Assembly (NCBI RefSeq): GCF_039908645.1
Contig: NZ_CP150917.1
Location: 5,901,001 to 5,965,000, forward strand
Origin: Pseudomonas helvetica
GTDB taxonomy: Bacteria > Pseudomonadota > Gammaproteobacteria > Pseudomonadales > Pseudomonadaceae
DNA length: 64,000 bases
Reading direction: 5' to 3'
Shown: piece by piece, positions 32,200-41,290 of the stretch
Layout: each line of letters begins with the position of its first letter
Numbering within the stretch: the stretch's first letter is position 1
The notes under the pieces: generated by a model
Told to the model about the DNA's origin: nothing
The model's input: the letters and a program-made list of their open reading frames with translations, nothing else
The model's database searches: none
Translations under genes and position numbers: made by a program

Positions 32200-32739
32200 T
32201 TACAGGGCTACATCCATGAACCGTGGGGACTGCACCAGGGCAAACGGGCTGAAGACCTGCCACCGTTGCTCGCGTTCGAACTGTCCCTTTATGAAAAGTC
32301 CCGCCGCACCACCCTGAGCGTCCAGTGATGCCGGCTCGAAACTGGCCTGATTGAAGTGCTGCATGCCGAGCACCTCATCGACCATCAACCCGACGAACAG
32401 CTCTTTATACTCAACGACCAGTACGCGCCGCTGTTTGCGCAGCGCAGACAACTCAATCCCGAGGAAACCGCACAGGTCCATGACCGGCAACAGTCGTCCG
32501 CGCAGGTTACCCACGCCCCTGACCCACGACTTGACCCCCGGCAACTGAGTCAGACGCGGCTCGTGCAACACCTCGCTGACCTCGCCCATCGGCGCCACGT
32601 ACCAGCGCTCGCCTAGGCGAAAGCCGATCCCGCTCCAGCCGTGATTGCGGGTTTGCTGCGAAGGCAGGTCCGCCGCCAGCAGGCGGCAGCGCTGATCGAT
32701 CTGCAGCAGCAGCTCGAAGGCGGTCAGCGACTCGGCCAT
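32200..32739 (-). CDS. pilI: CheW-like adaptor PilI
   Basis: A 179-residue CheW-domain protein that couples PilJ to the ChpA kinase. Visible are IGFRLGERWYVAPMGEVSEVL, LPGVKSWVRGVGNLRGRLLPVMDL (the core CheW signature near residues 67-90) and LVVEYKELFVGLMVDEVLGM. It starts 10 bases after the pilH stop; 186 bases with a REPIN-like repeat separate it from pilJ, unusually long for this operon. Confidence 0.94.
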   Translation of the reverse strand: MAESLTAFELLLQIDQRCRLLAADLPSQQTRNHGWSGIGFRLGERWYVAPMGEVSEVLHEPRLTQLPGVKSWVRGVGNLRGRLLPVMDLCGFLGIELSALRKQRRVLVVEYKELFVGLMVDEVLGMQHFNQASFEPASLDAQGGAAGLFIKGQFEREQRWQVFSPFALVQSPRFMDVAL

Positions 32740-32749
32740 GGGTCGGCCG

Positions 32750-33115
32750 TCAGCCTGCCAGCACGTTGTTCAGGGTCTTGATCAGGGTGTCTTCTTCCAC
32801 CGGCTTGGTGAGGTAGTCCCTGGCGCCCTGGCGGGTGCCCCAGACCTTGTCGGTTTCCTGATCCTTGGTGGTGATGATGATCACCGGGATGTGCCCGGTT
32901 TCCGGGTCTTTGGTCAGCTGGCGGGTGGCCTGGAAACCGTTGAGGCCGGGCATGACGATGTCCATCAGCACCGCGTCGGGTTTTTCCTGGCGGGCCAGTG
33001 CCACACCGTCTGCGCCGTTTTCGGCTTTCAACACTTCGTGACCGTGCTTTTCCAGCATGCCGGTCAGTTTGTACATTTCGGTCGGCGAATCATCGACGAT
33101 CAGAATACGTGCCAT
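32750..33115 (-). CDS. pilH: Single-domain response regulator PilH
   Basis: A 121-residue CheY-like receiver. Acidic pocket in ILIVDDSPTE, phospho-acceptor aspartate in AVLMDIVMPGLNGFQ near residue 52, and lysine in YLTKPVEED. The PilH-typical loop TKDQETDKVWGTRQGARDYL is present. PilH is thought to tune phosphate flow and favour retraction. The start at 33115 follows GGGGAAGACC; four extra N-terminal residues are possible in the longer frame. Confidence 0.95.
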   Translation of the reverse strand: MARILIVDDSPTEMYKLTGMLEKHGHEVLKAENGADGVALARQEKPDAVLMDIVMPGLNGFQATRQLTKDPETGHIPVIIITTKDQETDKVWGTRQGARDYLTKPVEEDTLIKTLNNVLAG

Positions 33116-33172
33116 GGTCTTCCCCATTCTTGTAGACGCCGGGCCCGCTGGCCGAGCGTCACTGTGCGTGTC

Positions 33173-33577
33173 TTACTGCGGCGAAACAACGACAAAGCCC
33201 GGTACATGGGCCTGGATCGCACTCAGCAGTTCTTCCTTGCTGAAAGGCTTGGTCAAAAACTGGTCGGAGCCGACGATGCGCCCCTTGGCCTTGTCGAACA
33301 ACCCGTCCTTGGACGACAGCATAATCACTGGCGTGGACTTGAACGCGCTGTTGTTCTTGATCAACGCGCAGGTCTGATAGCCATCCAGACGCGGCATCAT
33401 GATGTCGACAAAGATGATGCCGGGATGATTGTCGGCAATCTTGGCCAGGGCATCGAAACCATCGATGGCCGTGATGACCTCACAGCCCACGTTTTTCAAC
33501 AACGTTTCGGCGGTACGGCGAATCGTTTTCGAATCGTCGATCACCATGACCTTCAAGGCGCTGGAATGCTGTTCCAT
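33173..33577 (-). CDS. pilG: Single-domain response regulator PilG
   Basis: A 134-residue CheY-like receiver, first gene of the operon. LKVMVIDDSKTIRRTAETLL, FVDIMMPRLDGYQTCALIKNN with the phospho-acceptor near residue 58, and FLTKPFSKEEL are present, as in P. aeruginosa PilG, which promotes pilus extension and cAMP signalling. The start at 33577 (MEQHSSALK) follows an AGGCGACGG-like site; a frame from 33607 is ten residues longer. gshB is divergent on the other side, 234 bases away. Confidence 0.94.
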   Translation of the reverse strand: MEQHSSALKVMVIDDSKTIRRTAETLLKNVGCEVITAIDGFDALAKIADNHPGIIFVDIMMPRLDGYQTCALIKNNSAFKSTPVIMLSSKDGLFDKAKGRIVGSDQFLTKPFSKEELLSAIQAHVPGFVVVSPQ

Positions 33578-33811
33578 ATCTGCTCTACCGTCGCCTTTGC
33601 GAATCAAATTGTCGTTTGCGGCTTACCGAGGGCCCGAAACCCTTGATGCTCAAGGGCCAGAACGATATGGCAGCCTTTTTAGCACAGTCTCCAAATCCAA
33701 TCTATCGAGCAACCTTCGAGGTGGTTTTTCCTTGACCGGGAACACACTGGGCGCCACTCTGACGCCACTTTTTCATGTCGCTTCGACCACCCAAATTTCG
33801 AGGAAAAACCC

Positions 33812-34765
33812 ATGAGCGTTCGCGTCGGGATTGTCATGGACCCTATCGCCAGCATTTCCTATAAAAAGGATAGCTCGCTGGCCATGCTGTTGGCCGCCCA
33901 GGCGCGCGGCTGGACGCTGTTCTATATGGAACAGCGCGATCTGTACCAGGCCGAAGGTGAAGCCCGGGCGCGGATGCGTCCTTTGAAAGTTTTCGCCAAC
34001 CCGGAAAAATGGTTTGAGCTGGGAGCCGAAACCGACGCGCTGCTGAGCGATCTGGACGTGATCCTGATGCGCAAGGATCCGCCGTTCGACATGGAGTTCG
34101 TTTACTCCACCTACTTGCTGGAGCAAGCCGAACGCGCGGGCGTGCTAGTGGTCAACAAGCCGCAGAGCCTGCGCGACTGTAATGAAAAACTGTTCGCCAC
34201 ACTGTTCCCGCAGTGCACGCCGCCGACCGTGGTCAGCCGCCGTCCCGATGTACTGCGCGATTTCGCCGATCATCATGGTGATGTGATTCTCAAGCCGCTG
34301 GACGGCATGGGGGGTGCGTCGATCTTCCGTCACACCAAGGGCCATCCGAACCTGTCGGTGATCCTCGAAACCCTGACTCAGCACGGCAAACAGCAGATCA
34401 TGGCGCAGGGTTACCTGCCGGCGATCAAGGACGGCGACAAGCGCATCCTGATGATCGATGGCGAACCGGTGGATTACTGCCTGGCGCGGATTCCCGCCGC
34501 TGGTGAAACCCGTGGCAACCTGGCTGCCGGTGGTCGTGGTGAGGCACGCCCGCTGACCGACAAGGACCGCTGGATCGCCGCACAGGTCGGCCCGACCCTG
34601 CGTGAAAAGGGCTTGCTGTTCGTCGGCCTCGACGTAATCGGCGAGCACCTGACCGAAATCAACGTCACCAGTCCGACCTGTATTCGCGAGATCGACAACG
34701 CTTTTGGCACGAACATCGGCGAAATGCTGATGGCTGCCATCGATCAGAAGCTTAAAGCGCGTTGA
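33812..34765 (+). CDS. gshB: Glutathione synthetase
   Basis: ATP-dependent ligation of glycine to gamma-glutamylcysteine, the last step of glutathione synthesis. 317 residues, normal. SVRVGIVMDPIASISYKKDSS is the family N-terminus; the ATP-grasp part shows ILKPLDGMGGASIF, RILMIDGEPVDYCLARIP and LDVIGEHLTEINVTSPTCIRE with the metal-binding Glu/Asn. Divergent from pilG; the 203-base region 33608-33811 holds no evident repeat or clear promoter that I can assign. Confidence 0.96.
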   Translation: MSVRVGIVMDPIASISYKKDSSLAMLLAAQARGWTLFYMEQRDLYQAEGEARARMRPLKVFANPEKWFELGAETDALLSDLDVILMRKDPPFDMEFVYSTYLLEQAERAGVLVVNKPQSLRDCNEKLFATLFPQCTPPTVVSRRPDVLRDFADHHGDVILKPLDGMGGASIFRHTKGHPNLSVILETLTQHGKQQIMAQGYLPAIKDGDKRILMIDGEPVDYCLARIPAAGETRGNLAAGGRGEARPLTDKDRWIAAQVGPTLREKGLLFVGLDVIGEHLTEINVTSPTCIREIDNAFGTNIGEMLMAAIDQKLKAR

Positions 34766-34842
34766 TATAGAACACCCAAGTTACGACCAACATTGCGTTA
34801 TCATGCCCGGCCTGTGAAAAACGCGATGTTGGTTTTCTTGTT

Positions 34843-35742
34843 ATGACACTTCCGTCCGATCTGCCTCCCGAACTCGCCCACCGTGGCGTGCGCCCGGCCG
34901 ATCGCCTCGGTTTTACCCTGTTTCTTGCAGCGCTGATTCACCTGGCCTTGCTGTTGGGCATCGGGTTCACCTTTGTCGAACCCAAGCAGATCAGCAGAAC
35001 CCTGGAAATCACCCTCGCCACCTTCAAAAGCGAAAAGAAGCCTGCAAAAGCCGATTTCCTCGCCCAGGAAAACCAGCAAGGCAGCGGCACCCTGGATAAA
35101 AAAGCGATCCCCAAGACCACCGAGATCGCACCATTCCAGGACAACAAGGTACAAAAAGTCTCGCCCCCGCCATCGGTCAAACCCCAGGTAGAGGAAGCCG
35201 CGCCGAAAGCCGCCGTGACCACTATCGCACCCGCGCCAAAGAAAGCCGTGGCCAAGAAACAAGAGATCAAGGCCGAGCCGACGCCCAAGGCCGTGACACC
35301 GACATTCGACAGCTCGCAGCTGTCCAGCGACATCGCCAGTCTGGAAGCGGAGCTGGCCAACGAACAACAGTTGTATGCCAAGCGCCCGCGCATCCACCGT
35401 CTGAGCGCCGCTTCGACCATGCGCGACAAGGGCGCCTGGTATAAGGACGAATGGCGCAAGAAGGTCGAGCGTATCGGTAATTTGAACTACCCCGAAGAAG
35501 CCCGGCGCAAGCAGATCTACGGCAACTTGCGACTGATGGTCTCGATCAACCACGACGGCTCGCTGTATGAAGTGCTGGTGCTGGAATCCTCCGGCCAGCC
35601 GCTGCTGGATCAAGCCGCGCAGCGCATCGTCCGCCTGGCCGCACCGTTTGCGCCGTTTACCGGCGACCTGTCGGATATCGACCGGCTGGAAATCATTCGC
35701 ACATGGAAATTTGCGCGCGGAGACAAGCTCTCCAGTAACTGA
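34843..35742 (+). CDS. tonB3: Energy transducer TonB (TonB3-like)
   Basis: A 299-residue inner-membrane-anchored periplasmic protein. A single N-terminal helix near residues 28-48 (FTLFLAALIHLALLLGIGF) carries the histidine typical of TonB; a Lys/Pro/Ala-rich linker follows, with a coiled-coil piece, and a C-terminal TonB domain (YPEEARRKQIYGNLRLMV, SSGQPLLDQAAQRIV). No exbB/exbD is adjacent. In P. aeruginosa the tonB gene at this place next to gshB and pilG is tonB3, reported to affect twitching motility; the link here is by position. Confidence 0.85.
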   Translation: MTLPSDLPPELAHRGVRPADRLGFTLFLAALIHLALLLGIGFTFVEPKQISRTLEITLATFKSEKKPAKADFLAQENQQGSGTLDKKAIPKTTEIAPFQDNKVQKVSPPPSVKPQVEEAAPKAAVTTIAPAPKKAVAKKQEIKAEPTPKAVTPTFDSSQLSSDIASLEAELANEQQLYAKRPRIHRLSAASTMRDKGAWYKDEWRKKVERIGNLNYPEEARRKQIYGNLRLMVSINHDGSLYEVLVLESSGQPLLDQAAQRIVRLAAPFAPFTGDLSDIDRLEIIRTWKFARGDKLSSN

Positions 35743-35756
35743 CGCTGGCGCTCATC

Positions 35757-35902
35757 TGTGGCGAGGGAGCTTGCTCCCGCTGGGCTGCAAAGCGGCCCCA
35801 AAAGCGGCAACCCCATTCAATCGGGCACAACGCGCCAGCTGGATTGCGACTGCTACGCCCGAGCGCGGACCGGCCGAGCGGGAGCAAGCTCCCTCGCCAC
35901 AG
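35757..35902. repeat. REPIN, GTGGCGAGGGAGCTTGCTCCC type
   Basis: Inverted REP pair between tonB and yqgE. Its inner part shares AAAGCGGCCCCAAAA and GAGCGCGGACCGGCC with the copy at 18085, showing a shared origin of whole REPINs. Confidence 0.9.
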
Positions 35903-35982
35903 GGGCCTGCGGTGAATCCAATCAGCATTTCCTGCGCATCCCCAGCTTGTCAGTTTGCCCCTCCAACGCCACACTAGCGCCT

Positions 35983-36552
35983 ATGAAGAACGTCAGCCCG
36001 AGCTACCTCAAGCATCACTTCCTGATCGCCATGCCTCACATGGCCGACCCGAACTTTGCGCACACCTTGACCTACATCGTCGAGCACACGGCCAATGGTG
36101 CCATGGGGTTGATCATCAACCGCCCACAAGACCTGAGCCTGGCGGACATTCTCGAGCAATTGCGCCCAGACATCGAACCCTCGCCACTGTGCCAGCACGT
36201 GCCGATTTTCACTGGCGGCCCGGTACAGACCGATCGCGGTTTTGTCCTGCACCCGATCGGCTCGACGTATCAGGCAACGGTCGAACTGGATGGCCTGGCG
36301 CTGTCCACCTCCCAGGACGTGCTGTTTGCCATCGCCGATGGCATTGGCCCGAGCAAAAGCCTGATCGCCCTCGGCTACGCCGGTTGGGAACCCGGACAAC
36401 TGGAAACCGAGCTGGCCGACAATGCCTGGCTGACCTGCCCGTTCGATGCCGACATCCTGTTCAACACCAGCAGCGAATTGCGCCTGGAAGCAGCCGCCAA
36501 GCGCCTGGGCATCAACCTCAGCCTGCTGACCAGCCAGGCGGGACACGCCTGA
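35983..36552 (+). CDS. algH: YqgE/AlgH family protein
   Basis: A 189-residue cytoplasmic protein of the UPF0301 (YqgE/AlgH) family. The start at 35983 gives YLKHHFLIAMPHMADPNFAHT, the conserved beginning; FTGGPVQTDRGFVLH and ALGYAGWEPGQLETELADNAWL are the other family blocks. AlgH was linked to alginate regulation in P. aeruginosa, but its biochemical role is unsettled. Its stop overlaps the ruvX start (TGATG), a near-universal pairing. Confidence 0.93.
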   Translation: MKNVSPSYLKHHFLIAMPHMADPNFAHTLTYIVEHTANGAMGLIINRPQDLSLADILEQLRPDIEPSPLCQHVPIFTGGPVQTDRGFVLHPIGSTYQATVELDGLALSTSQDVLFAIADGIGPSKSLIALGYAGWEPGQLETELADNAWLTCPFDADILFNTSSELRLEAAAKRLGINLSLLTSQAGHA

Positions 36553-36989
36553 TGGCCCTGCGTCTGATTCTGGGTTTTGACTACGGCACCAAACAGATCG
36601 GCGTTGCGGTCGGCCAGGTGATTACCGGCCAGGCCCGCGAGCTCTGCACCTTGAAGGCGCAAAACGGCATTCCTGACTGGAATCAGGTCGAAGCCCTGAT
36701 CAAGGAATGGAAACCCGACGCTGTGGTGGTCGGCCTCCCGCTGAACATGGACGGCACGCCCAGTGACATGTGCTTGCGCGCCGAGAAATTCGCCCGCCGC
36801 CTGAATGGCCGCTACAACCTGCCCTTCTATACCCACGATGAACGTCTGACCACCTTTGAGGCCAAAGGTGAACGGCGGGCACAGGGCGGGCAGAAAGGCA
36901 GTTACCGCGACAACCCGGTCGACGCCATCGCTGCCGCCCTGCTGCTGCAAGGCTGGCTCGACGAAAACACTGCACTGTTCGAATCCTGA
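36552..36989 (+). CDS. ruvX: Holliday junction resolvase-like RuvX/YqgF
   Basis: A 145-residue RNase H-fold nuclease; the YqgF family is essential in several bacteria and acts in pre-16S rRNA 5' end processing. The first acidic residue is in ILGFDYGTKQIGVAVG near residue 10, with VVGLPLNMDG and the DERLTT motif and the final aspartate in RDNPVDAIAAALLLQGWL. Translationally coupled to algH; pyrR follows after 95 bases. Confidence 0.95.
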   Translation: MALRLILGFDYGTKQIGVAVGQVITGQARELCTLKAQNGIPDWNQVEALIKEWKPDAVVVGLPLNMDGTPSDMCLRAEKFARRLNGRYNLPFYTHDERLTTFEAKGERRAQGGQKGSYRDNPVDAIAAALLLQGWLDENTALFES

Positions 36990-37084
36990 AAGCCGAATCC
37001 TGAAGAGGCGCCACAGTGCCTCTCTTCGCTACAACCCGAGCCGCACTGTGCACGCAGCGTGCTCGGGCCCATGAAGGAGCAACC

Positions 37085-37591
37085 ATGAGCCTGCCCAATC
37101 CCGCCGAACTGATCAGCCAAATGGCGGTCCGTCTCAAGGCCCACCTTGAACACCGTGGCATCAGCGAACCGCGCTACATCGGCATTCGCACCGGTGGCGT
37201 GTGGGTCGCCCAGGCCTTGCTCGAAGAGCTAGGCAGCGACGCGCCACTGGGCACCCTGGACGTTTCCTTCTACCGCGACGACTTCAGCCAGAGCGGCCTG
37301 CATCCGCAGGTTCGCCCTTCGGCACTGCCGTTCGAAATCGAAGGCCAGCACCTGGTGTTGATCGACGACGTGCTGATGAGCGGTCGGACGATCCGCGCCG
37401 CCATGAACGAACTCTTCGACTACGGCCGTCCGGCCAGCATCACCCTGGTGTGCTTGCTCGATCTGGATGCCGGCGAGCTGCCAATCCGCCCGGACGTGGT
37501 GGGCGCCACCCTGTCGCTGGCGGCCCACGAACGGGTCAAGCTGACCGGCCCTGACCCGCTGCAGCTCGAACTGCAAGACCTCGCCCTTTAA
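37085..37591 (+). CDS. pyrR: PyrR bifunctional regulator/uracil phosphoribosyltransferase
   Basis: A 168-residue type I phosphoribosyltransferase fold. The PRPP loop is [18 protein letters not shown] near residues 94-112, and RTGGVWVA the N-terminal substrate region. The start at 37085 follows GAAGGAGCAACC. In Gram-positives PyrR binds pyr mRNA; in Pseudomonas it was reported to influence pyr expression, without a classical attenuator visible here. First gene of pyrR-pyrB-pyrC'. Confidence 0.93.
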   Translation: MSLPNPAELISQMAVRLKAHLEHRGISEPRYIGIRTGGVWVAQALLEELGSDAPLGTLDVSFYRDDFSQSGLHPQVRPSALPFEIEGQHLVLIDDVLMSGRTIRAAMNELFDYGRPASITLVCLLDLDAGELPIRPDVVGATLSLAAHERVKLTGPDPLQLELQDLAL

Positions 37592-37617
37592 TTCGCCCTT
37601 TTAAAGAGTCCATTGCG

Positions 37618-38622
37618 ATGACGCCTTTAGACACCAAGCGCCCGCTGCAGCTCAATGATCAGGGCCAGCTGCGCCACTTCCTCTCGCTCGACGGTCTGCG
37701 CCGCGAGCTGCTGACGGAAATCCTCGACACCGCCGACTCGTTCCTTGAAGTCGGCGCCCGGGCGGTCAAGAAAGTCCCGCTGCTGCGCGGCAAGACCGTG
37801 TGCAACGTGTTCTTCGAAAACTCCACCCGCACCCGTACCACCTTCGAACTGGCAGCCCAGCGGCTGTCGGCAGACGTAATCACCCTGAACGTGTCGACGT
37901 CGTCGGCGAGCAAGGGCGAAACCCTGCTCGACACCCTGCGCAACCTTGAAGCCATGGCCGCCGACATGTTCGTGGTGCGCCACGGCGACTCTGGCGCCGC
38001 GCACTTCATCGCCGAACATGTTTGCCCACAGGTGGCGATCATCAACGGTGGCGACGGCCGTCACGCCCACCCGACCCAGGGCATGCTCGACATGCTGACC
38101 ATCCGGCGGCACAAAGGCAGCTTTGAAAACCTGTCAGTGGCCATCGTCGGCGACATCCTGCACTCGCGGGTTGCACGCTCGAACATGCTCGCGCTGAAAA
38201 CCCTCGGCTGCCCGGACATCCGCGTGATCGCGCCGAAAACCCTGCTGCCGATCGGTATCGAACAGTACGGCGTGAAGGTCTACACCGACATGACCGAAGG
38301 CCTGAAGGACGTCGACGTGGTAATCATGCTGCGCCTGCAGCGTGAACGCATGACCGGCGGCCTGCTGCCGAGCGAGGGCGAGTTCTATCGCCTGTTCGGC
38401 CTGACCACTGCGCGCCTGGCCGGCGCCAAACCGGATGCCATCGTCATGCACCCGGGCCCGATCAACCGGGGCGTGGAGATCGAATCGGCGGTGGCCGACG
38501 GTCCGCACTCGGTGATTCTCAATCAGGTGACCTACGGGATCGCCATTCGTATGGCCGTGTTGTCCATGGCCATGAGCGGGCAGACTGCCCAGCGCCAATT
38601 CGAGCAGGAGAAGGCCCAGTGA
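37618..38622 (+). CDS. pyrB: Aspartate carbamoyltransferase catalytic subunit
   Basis: Condenses carbamoyl phosphate and aspartate, the committed step of pyrimidine synthesis. 334 residues, about 25 longer at the N-terminus than E. coli PyrB, as is usual in Pseudomonas, where this extension carries the allosteric nucleotide site. [12 protein letters not shown] binds carbamoyl phosphate, [11 protein letters not shown] and LRLQRERM follow, and [11 protein letters not shown] is near the C-terminus. Its end overlaps the next gene by 4 bases; in Pseudomonas PyrB forms a dodecamer with that protein. Confidence 0.97.
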   Translation: MTPLDTKRPLQLNDQGQLRHFLSLDGLRRELLTEILDTADSFLEVGARAVKKVPLLRGKTVCNVFFENSTRTRTTFELAAQRLSADVITLNVSTSSASKGETLLDTLRNLEAMAADMFVVRHGDSGAAHFIAEHVCPQVAIINGGDGRHAHPTQGMLDMLTIRRHKGSFENLSVAIVGDILHSRVARSNMLALKTLGCPDIRVIAPKTLLPIGIEQYGVKVYTDMTEGLKDVDVVIMLRLQRERMTGGLLPSEGEFYRLFGLTTARLAGAKPDAIVMHPGPINRGVEIESAVADGPHSVILNQVTYGIAIRMAVLSMAMSGQTAQRQFEQEKAQ

Positions 38623-39890
38623 AGCTCAGCATTCTCGGCGCCCGCGTCATCGATCCAAGCAGCGGCCTGGATCAAGTCACCGATATTCACATTGAAGCCT
38701 GCAAGATAGTCGCCATTGGCGCCGCTCCAGCCGGTTTCGTCGCTGTCGAGACCATTGAGGCCAAAGGCCTGGTGGTCGCCCCCGGCCTCGTCGACCTGAA
38801 CGTCGCCCTGCGCGAACCGGGTTACAGCCGCAAAGGCACGATTGCCAGTGAAACCCGCGCCGCTGCGGCCGGCGGCGTCACCAGCCTGTGCTGCCCGCCA
38901 CGGACCAAACCGGTGCTGGACACCTCCGCCGTGGCTGAGCTGATCCTCGACCGCGCCCGCGAAGCCGGTAATGCCAAAGTGTTCCCGATTGGCGCCCTGA
39001 GCAAAGGGCTGGACGGCGAACAGCTGGCGGAACTGATTGCCCTGCGCGATGCTGGCTGCATTGCATTCGGCAATGGCCTCGAGAGTTTCCGCAACACCCG
39101 GACCCTGTGCCGGGCACTGGAATACGCGGCGACGTTCGACCTGACGGTGATCTTCCATTCGCAGGATCATGACCTCGCCGAAGGTGGCCTGGCTCACGAA
39201 GGCCCGACCGCGAGTTTCCTCGGCTTGCCGGGGATTCCCGAAACCGCTGAAACCGTGGCCCTGGCCCGCGATCTGCTGCTGGTCGAACAAACCGGCGTAC
39301 GTGCGCACTTCAGCCAGCTCACCAGCGCCCGCGGCGTGGCATTGATTGCCCAGGCTCAGGCCCGTGGCATGAAAGTGACGGCCGATGTGGCGTTGTATCA
39401 GCTGATCCTCACTGACGAGGCGCTGATCGATTTCAACAGCCTGTACCACGTCCAGCCGCCGCTACGCACCCGCACTGACCGCGATGGCCTGCGCGCTGCC
39501 GTGAAGTCGGGGGTGGTTCAAGCCATCTCCAGCCATCACCAGCCGCACGAGCGCGACGCCAAGCTGGCACCGTTCGGCGCGACCGAGCCGGGCATCAGCA
39601 GCGTTGAACTGCTACTGCCGCTGGCCCTGACGCTGGTAGAAGACGGTTTGCTCGACCTGCCGACGCTGCTGGCACGCTTGAGTGCCGGTCCGGCCGATGC
39701 CCTGCGCCTGCCGGTAGGCAAGCTGGCGGTGGGCGCTCCGGCGGATCTGGTGGTGTTCGATCCAGCCGCCTCCACCGTAGCCGGTGAGCACTGGCTGTCG
39801 AAAGGCGAAAACTGCCCGTTCCTCGGCCATAGCCTGCCAGGCGTGGTGCGCTACACCCTGGTGGACGGACGGATCAGCCACCAGGCGTAA
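38619..39890 (+). CDS. pyrC': Inactive dihydroorotase homologue PyrC' (PyrX)
   Basis: A 423-residue amidohydrolase-fold protein. Active dihydroorotases carry D-x-H-x-H-L-R-x-P-G; here the same place (near residue 61) reads [10 protein letters not shown], so both metal-binding histidines are gone. Further on, [10 protein letters not shown] replaces the M-P-N-T-x-P motif. It is known in Pseudomonas as the non-catalytic partner that the aspartate carbamoyltransferase needs for assembly, which fits its 4-base overlap with pyrB. A separate active dihydroorotase must be encoded elsewhere. Confidence 0.95.
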   Translation: MKLSILGARVIDPSSGLDQVTDIHIEACKIVAIGAAPAGFVAVETIEAKGLVVAPGLVDLNVALREPGYSRKGTIASETRAAAAGGVTSLCCPPRTKPVLDTSAVAELILDRAREAGNAKVFPIGALSKGLDGEQLAELIALRDAGCIAFGNGLESFRNTRTLCRALEYAATFDLTVIFHSQDHDLAEGGLAHEGPTASFLGLPGIPETAETVALARDLLLVEQTGVRAHFSQLTSARGVALIAQAQARGMKVTADVALYQLILTDEALIDFNSLYHVQPPLRTRTDRDGLRAAVKSGVVQAISSHHQPHERDAKLAPFGATEPGISSVELLLPLALTLVEDGLLDLPTLLARLSAGPADALRLPVGKLAVGAPADLVVFDPAASTVAGEHWLSKGENCPFLGHSLPGVVRYTLVDGRISHQA

Positions 39891-39900
39891 ACGCGTCACC

Positions 39901-39930
39901 TGTGGCGAGGGGGCTTGCCCCCTCACCACA
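39901..39930. repeat. Single REP palindrome
   Basis: tgtggcgagggggcttgccc continuing to a mirrored end ccctcaccaca: a near-perfect palindrome between the convergent pyrC' and TM2 genes. Likely also acts as a transcription stop structure. Confidence 0.85.
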
Positions 39931-39933
39931 TAT

Positions 39934-40353
39934 TCAGCGGCTCTGCGCGTTACGCACCGAGATCTGGTCATTCAATGTCCAGAAGTCATACAACACCCCC
40001 AGAAAGAACAACCCGCCGGTCACCAGGTACAGCAGGCCCGTCAGCCACTTGCCTTGGTACATGCGGTGCAGACCGAACACGCCCAGGAAGGTCAGCAGGA
40101 TCCAGGCAACGTTGTACTCGATAGGACCAGCGGTAAAACGCAGGTCCGCTTCACGGTCCATCGCCGGGATCAGGAACAGGTCGATCAGCCAGCCAATGCC
40201 CAGCAACCCGAAGGTGAAAAACCAGATCGTACCGGTCACCGGCTTGCCGTAATAGAAACGGTGAGAGCCGGTAAAACCGAAAATCCACAGCAGGTAACCG
40301 ATCACCTTGCTGTGGGTGTCCTGGTGTGAAACATCCTGACGATAGGTGTTCAT
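39934..40353 (-). CDS. TM2 domain membrane protein
   Basis: A 139-residue membrane protein with two TM2-like hairpins: YLLWIFGFTGSHRFYYGKPVTGTIWFFT near the N-terminus and LLTFLGVFGLHRMYQGKWLTGLLYLVTG in the second half, each with the G-x-H-R-x-Y-x-G motif, and LGVLYDFWTLNDQI at the end. Function unknown. The start at 40353 follows GAGGGAACCC; four residues more are possible upstream. Single gene. Confidence 0.85.
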   Translation of the reverse strand: MNTYRQDVSHQDTHSKVIGYLLWIFGFTGSHRFYYGKPVTGTIWFFTFGLLGIGWLIDLFLIPAMDREADLRFTAGPIEYNVAWILLTFLGVFGLHRMYQGKWLTGLLYLVTGGLFFLGVLYDFWTLNDQISVRNAQSR

Positions 40354-40563
40354 GGGTTCCCTCATTTGCCTCGATAGATAAATATTCTTGAATTCTTTGT
40401 GACTTTTTTACAGGCGACCGACGTGTGGCAAATGCTACCTTGTCTCCCGTCAAAGCCTTGTAACACCTGACTTCTGTCCGACAATTGAGTCCGTTTGCCG
40501 CTTCTTTGCTGCAGTTGACCCCCGGGTTGAATCGACCAACGGCCTCGGAAAGGACAAAAAAGC

Positions 40564-40572
40564 TGTTATAAA
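40564..40572 (+). promoter_or_regulatory. Extended -10 promoter of the C40 peptidase gene
   Basis: TG-T-TATAAA 33 bases before the ATG at 40605. The upstream 210 bases back to the TM2 gene contain no gene or repeat that I can identify. Confidence 0.5.
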
Positions 40573-40604
40573 GTTGCGCGCTTACCTACATAGAGCCTTG
40601 CCTA

Positions 40605-41228
40605 ATGCGTCCATTTTTCAAGACATGGCTAACCATTTGCCTATTAATGCCACTGGCCGCCCACGCCACCAATCGTGAGCAACGTCTTCCAAACGTTAAT
40701 GGTTACACCCCAAAATCTCATGTTTCTGCCGTCACCAGCAAAAACAAACACGCTGTAAAAGGTCTGACTCACCTGAGCAAGGCCGACAGCAAACCGGTCC
40801 CGCCAATGGGAGCCAAACAAAGCAGCAATGTACTGAGCCGTGCAGTAAACGTGCTTGGCACTCCTTATCGTTGGGGCGGCAGTAGCCCAAGTAAAGGCTT
40901 CGATTGCAGCGGGCTGGTGAAATACGCCTTCAATGGCGTGGGTGCGGCTGATCTGCCACGCACTTCCAACGCCATGGCCGCCGGTCACGGACAGAAAGTC
41001 GATCGCAAGGACTTGAAGCCGGGCGACCTGATTTTCTTCAATATCAAGAGCCGAAAGGTCAACCACGTCGCCATTTACCTGGGCAACGACCGCTTCATCC
41101 ACGCACCGCGTCGTGGCAAGTCGGTGACCATCGACACCCTGAAGAAACCGTACTGGGAAAGCCATTACGTGGTTGCCAAGCGGGTTGAAACGAAAGAATC
41201 GAAAGCCCTGCGCATCGCTCAGCGCTGA
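40605..41228 (+). CDS. C40 family peptidase (NlpC/P60)
   Basis: A 207-residue exported cell-wall hydrolase. Signal peptide (MRPFFKTWLTICLLMPLAAHA), a basic low-complexity stretch, then an NlpC/P60 domain from about residue 75: LGTPYRWGGSSPSKGFDCSGLVKYAF with the catalytic cysteine, and VNHVAIYLGNDRFIHAPRRGK with the catalytic histidine. It would cut peptide cross-links in peptidoglycan. It has no LysM or SH3 targeting domain. Confidence 0.9.
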   Translation: MRPFFKTWLTICLLMPLAAHATNREQRLPNVNGYTPKSHVSAVTSKNKHAVKGLTHLSKADSKPVPPMGAKQSSNVLSRAVNVLGTPYRWGGSSPSKGFDCSGLVKYAFNGVGAADLPRTSNAMAAGHGQKVDRKDLKPGDLIFFNIKSRKVNHVAIYLGNDRFIHAPRRGKSVTIDTLKKPYWESHYVVAKRVETKESKALRIAQR

Positions 41229-41244
41229 TTCGAAGCAAGATCAT

Positions 41245-41275
41245 TGTGGTGAGGGGGCAAGCCCCCTCACCACAG
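41245..41275. repeat. Single REP palindrome
   Basis: tgtggtgagggggcaagccc with a mirrored right half ending caccacag, 31 bases, between the convergent C40 and pilT genes. Related to the unit at 39901. Confidence 0.85.
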
Positions 41276-41290
41276 ACCTGCACTCCCCCC

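Noticed and set aside
34801..35613. Minus-strand open frame opposite tonB
   Set aside because: Shadow of the tonB linker region; the plus-strand frame has a membrane helix and TonB domain.
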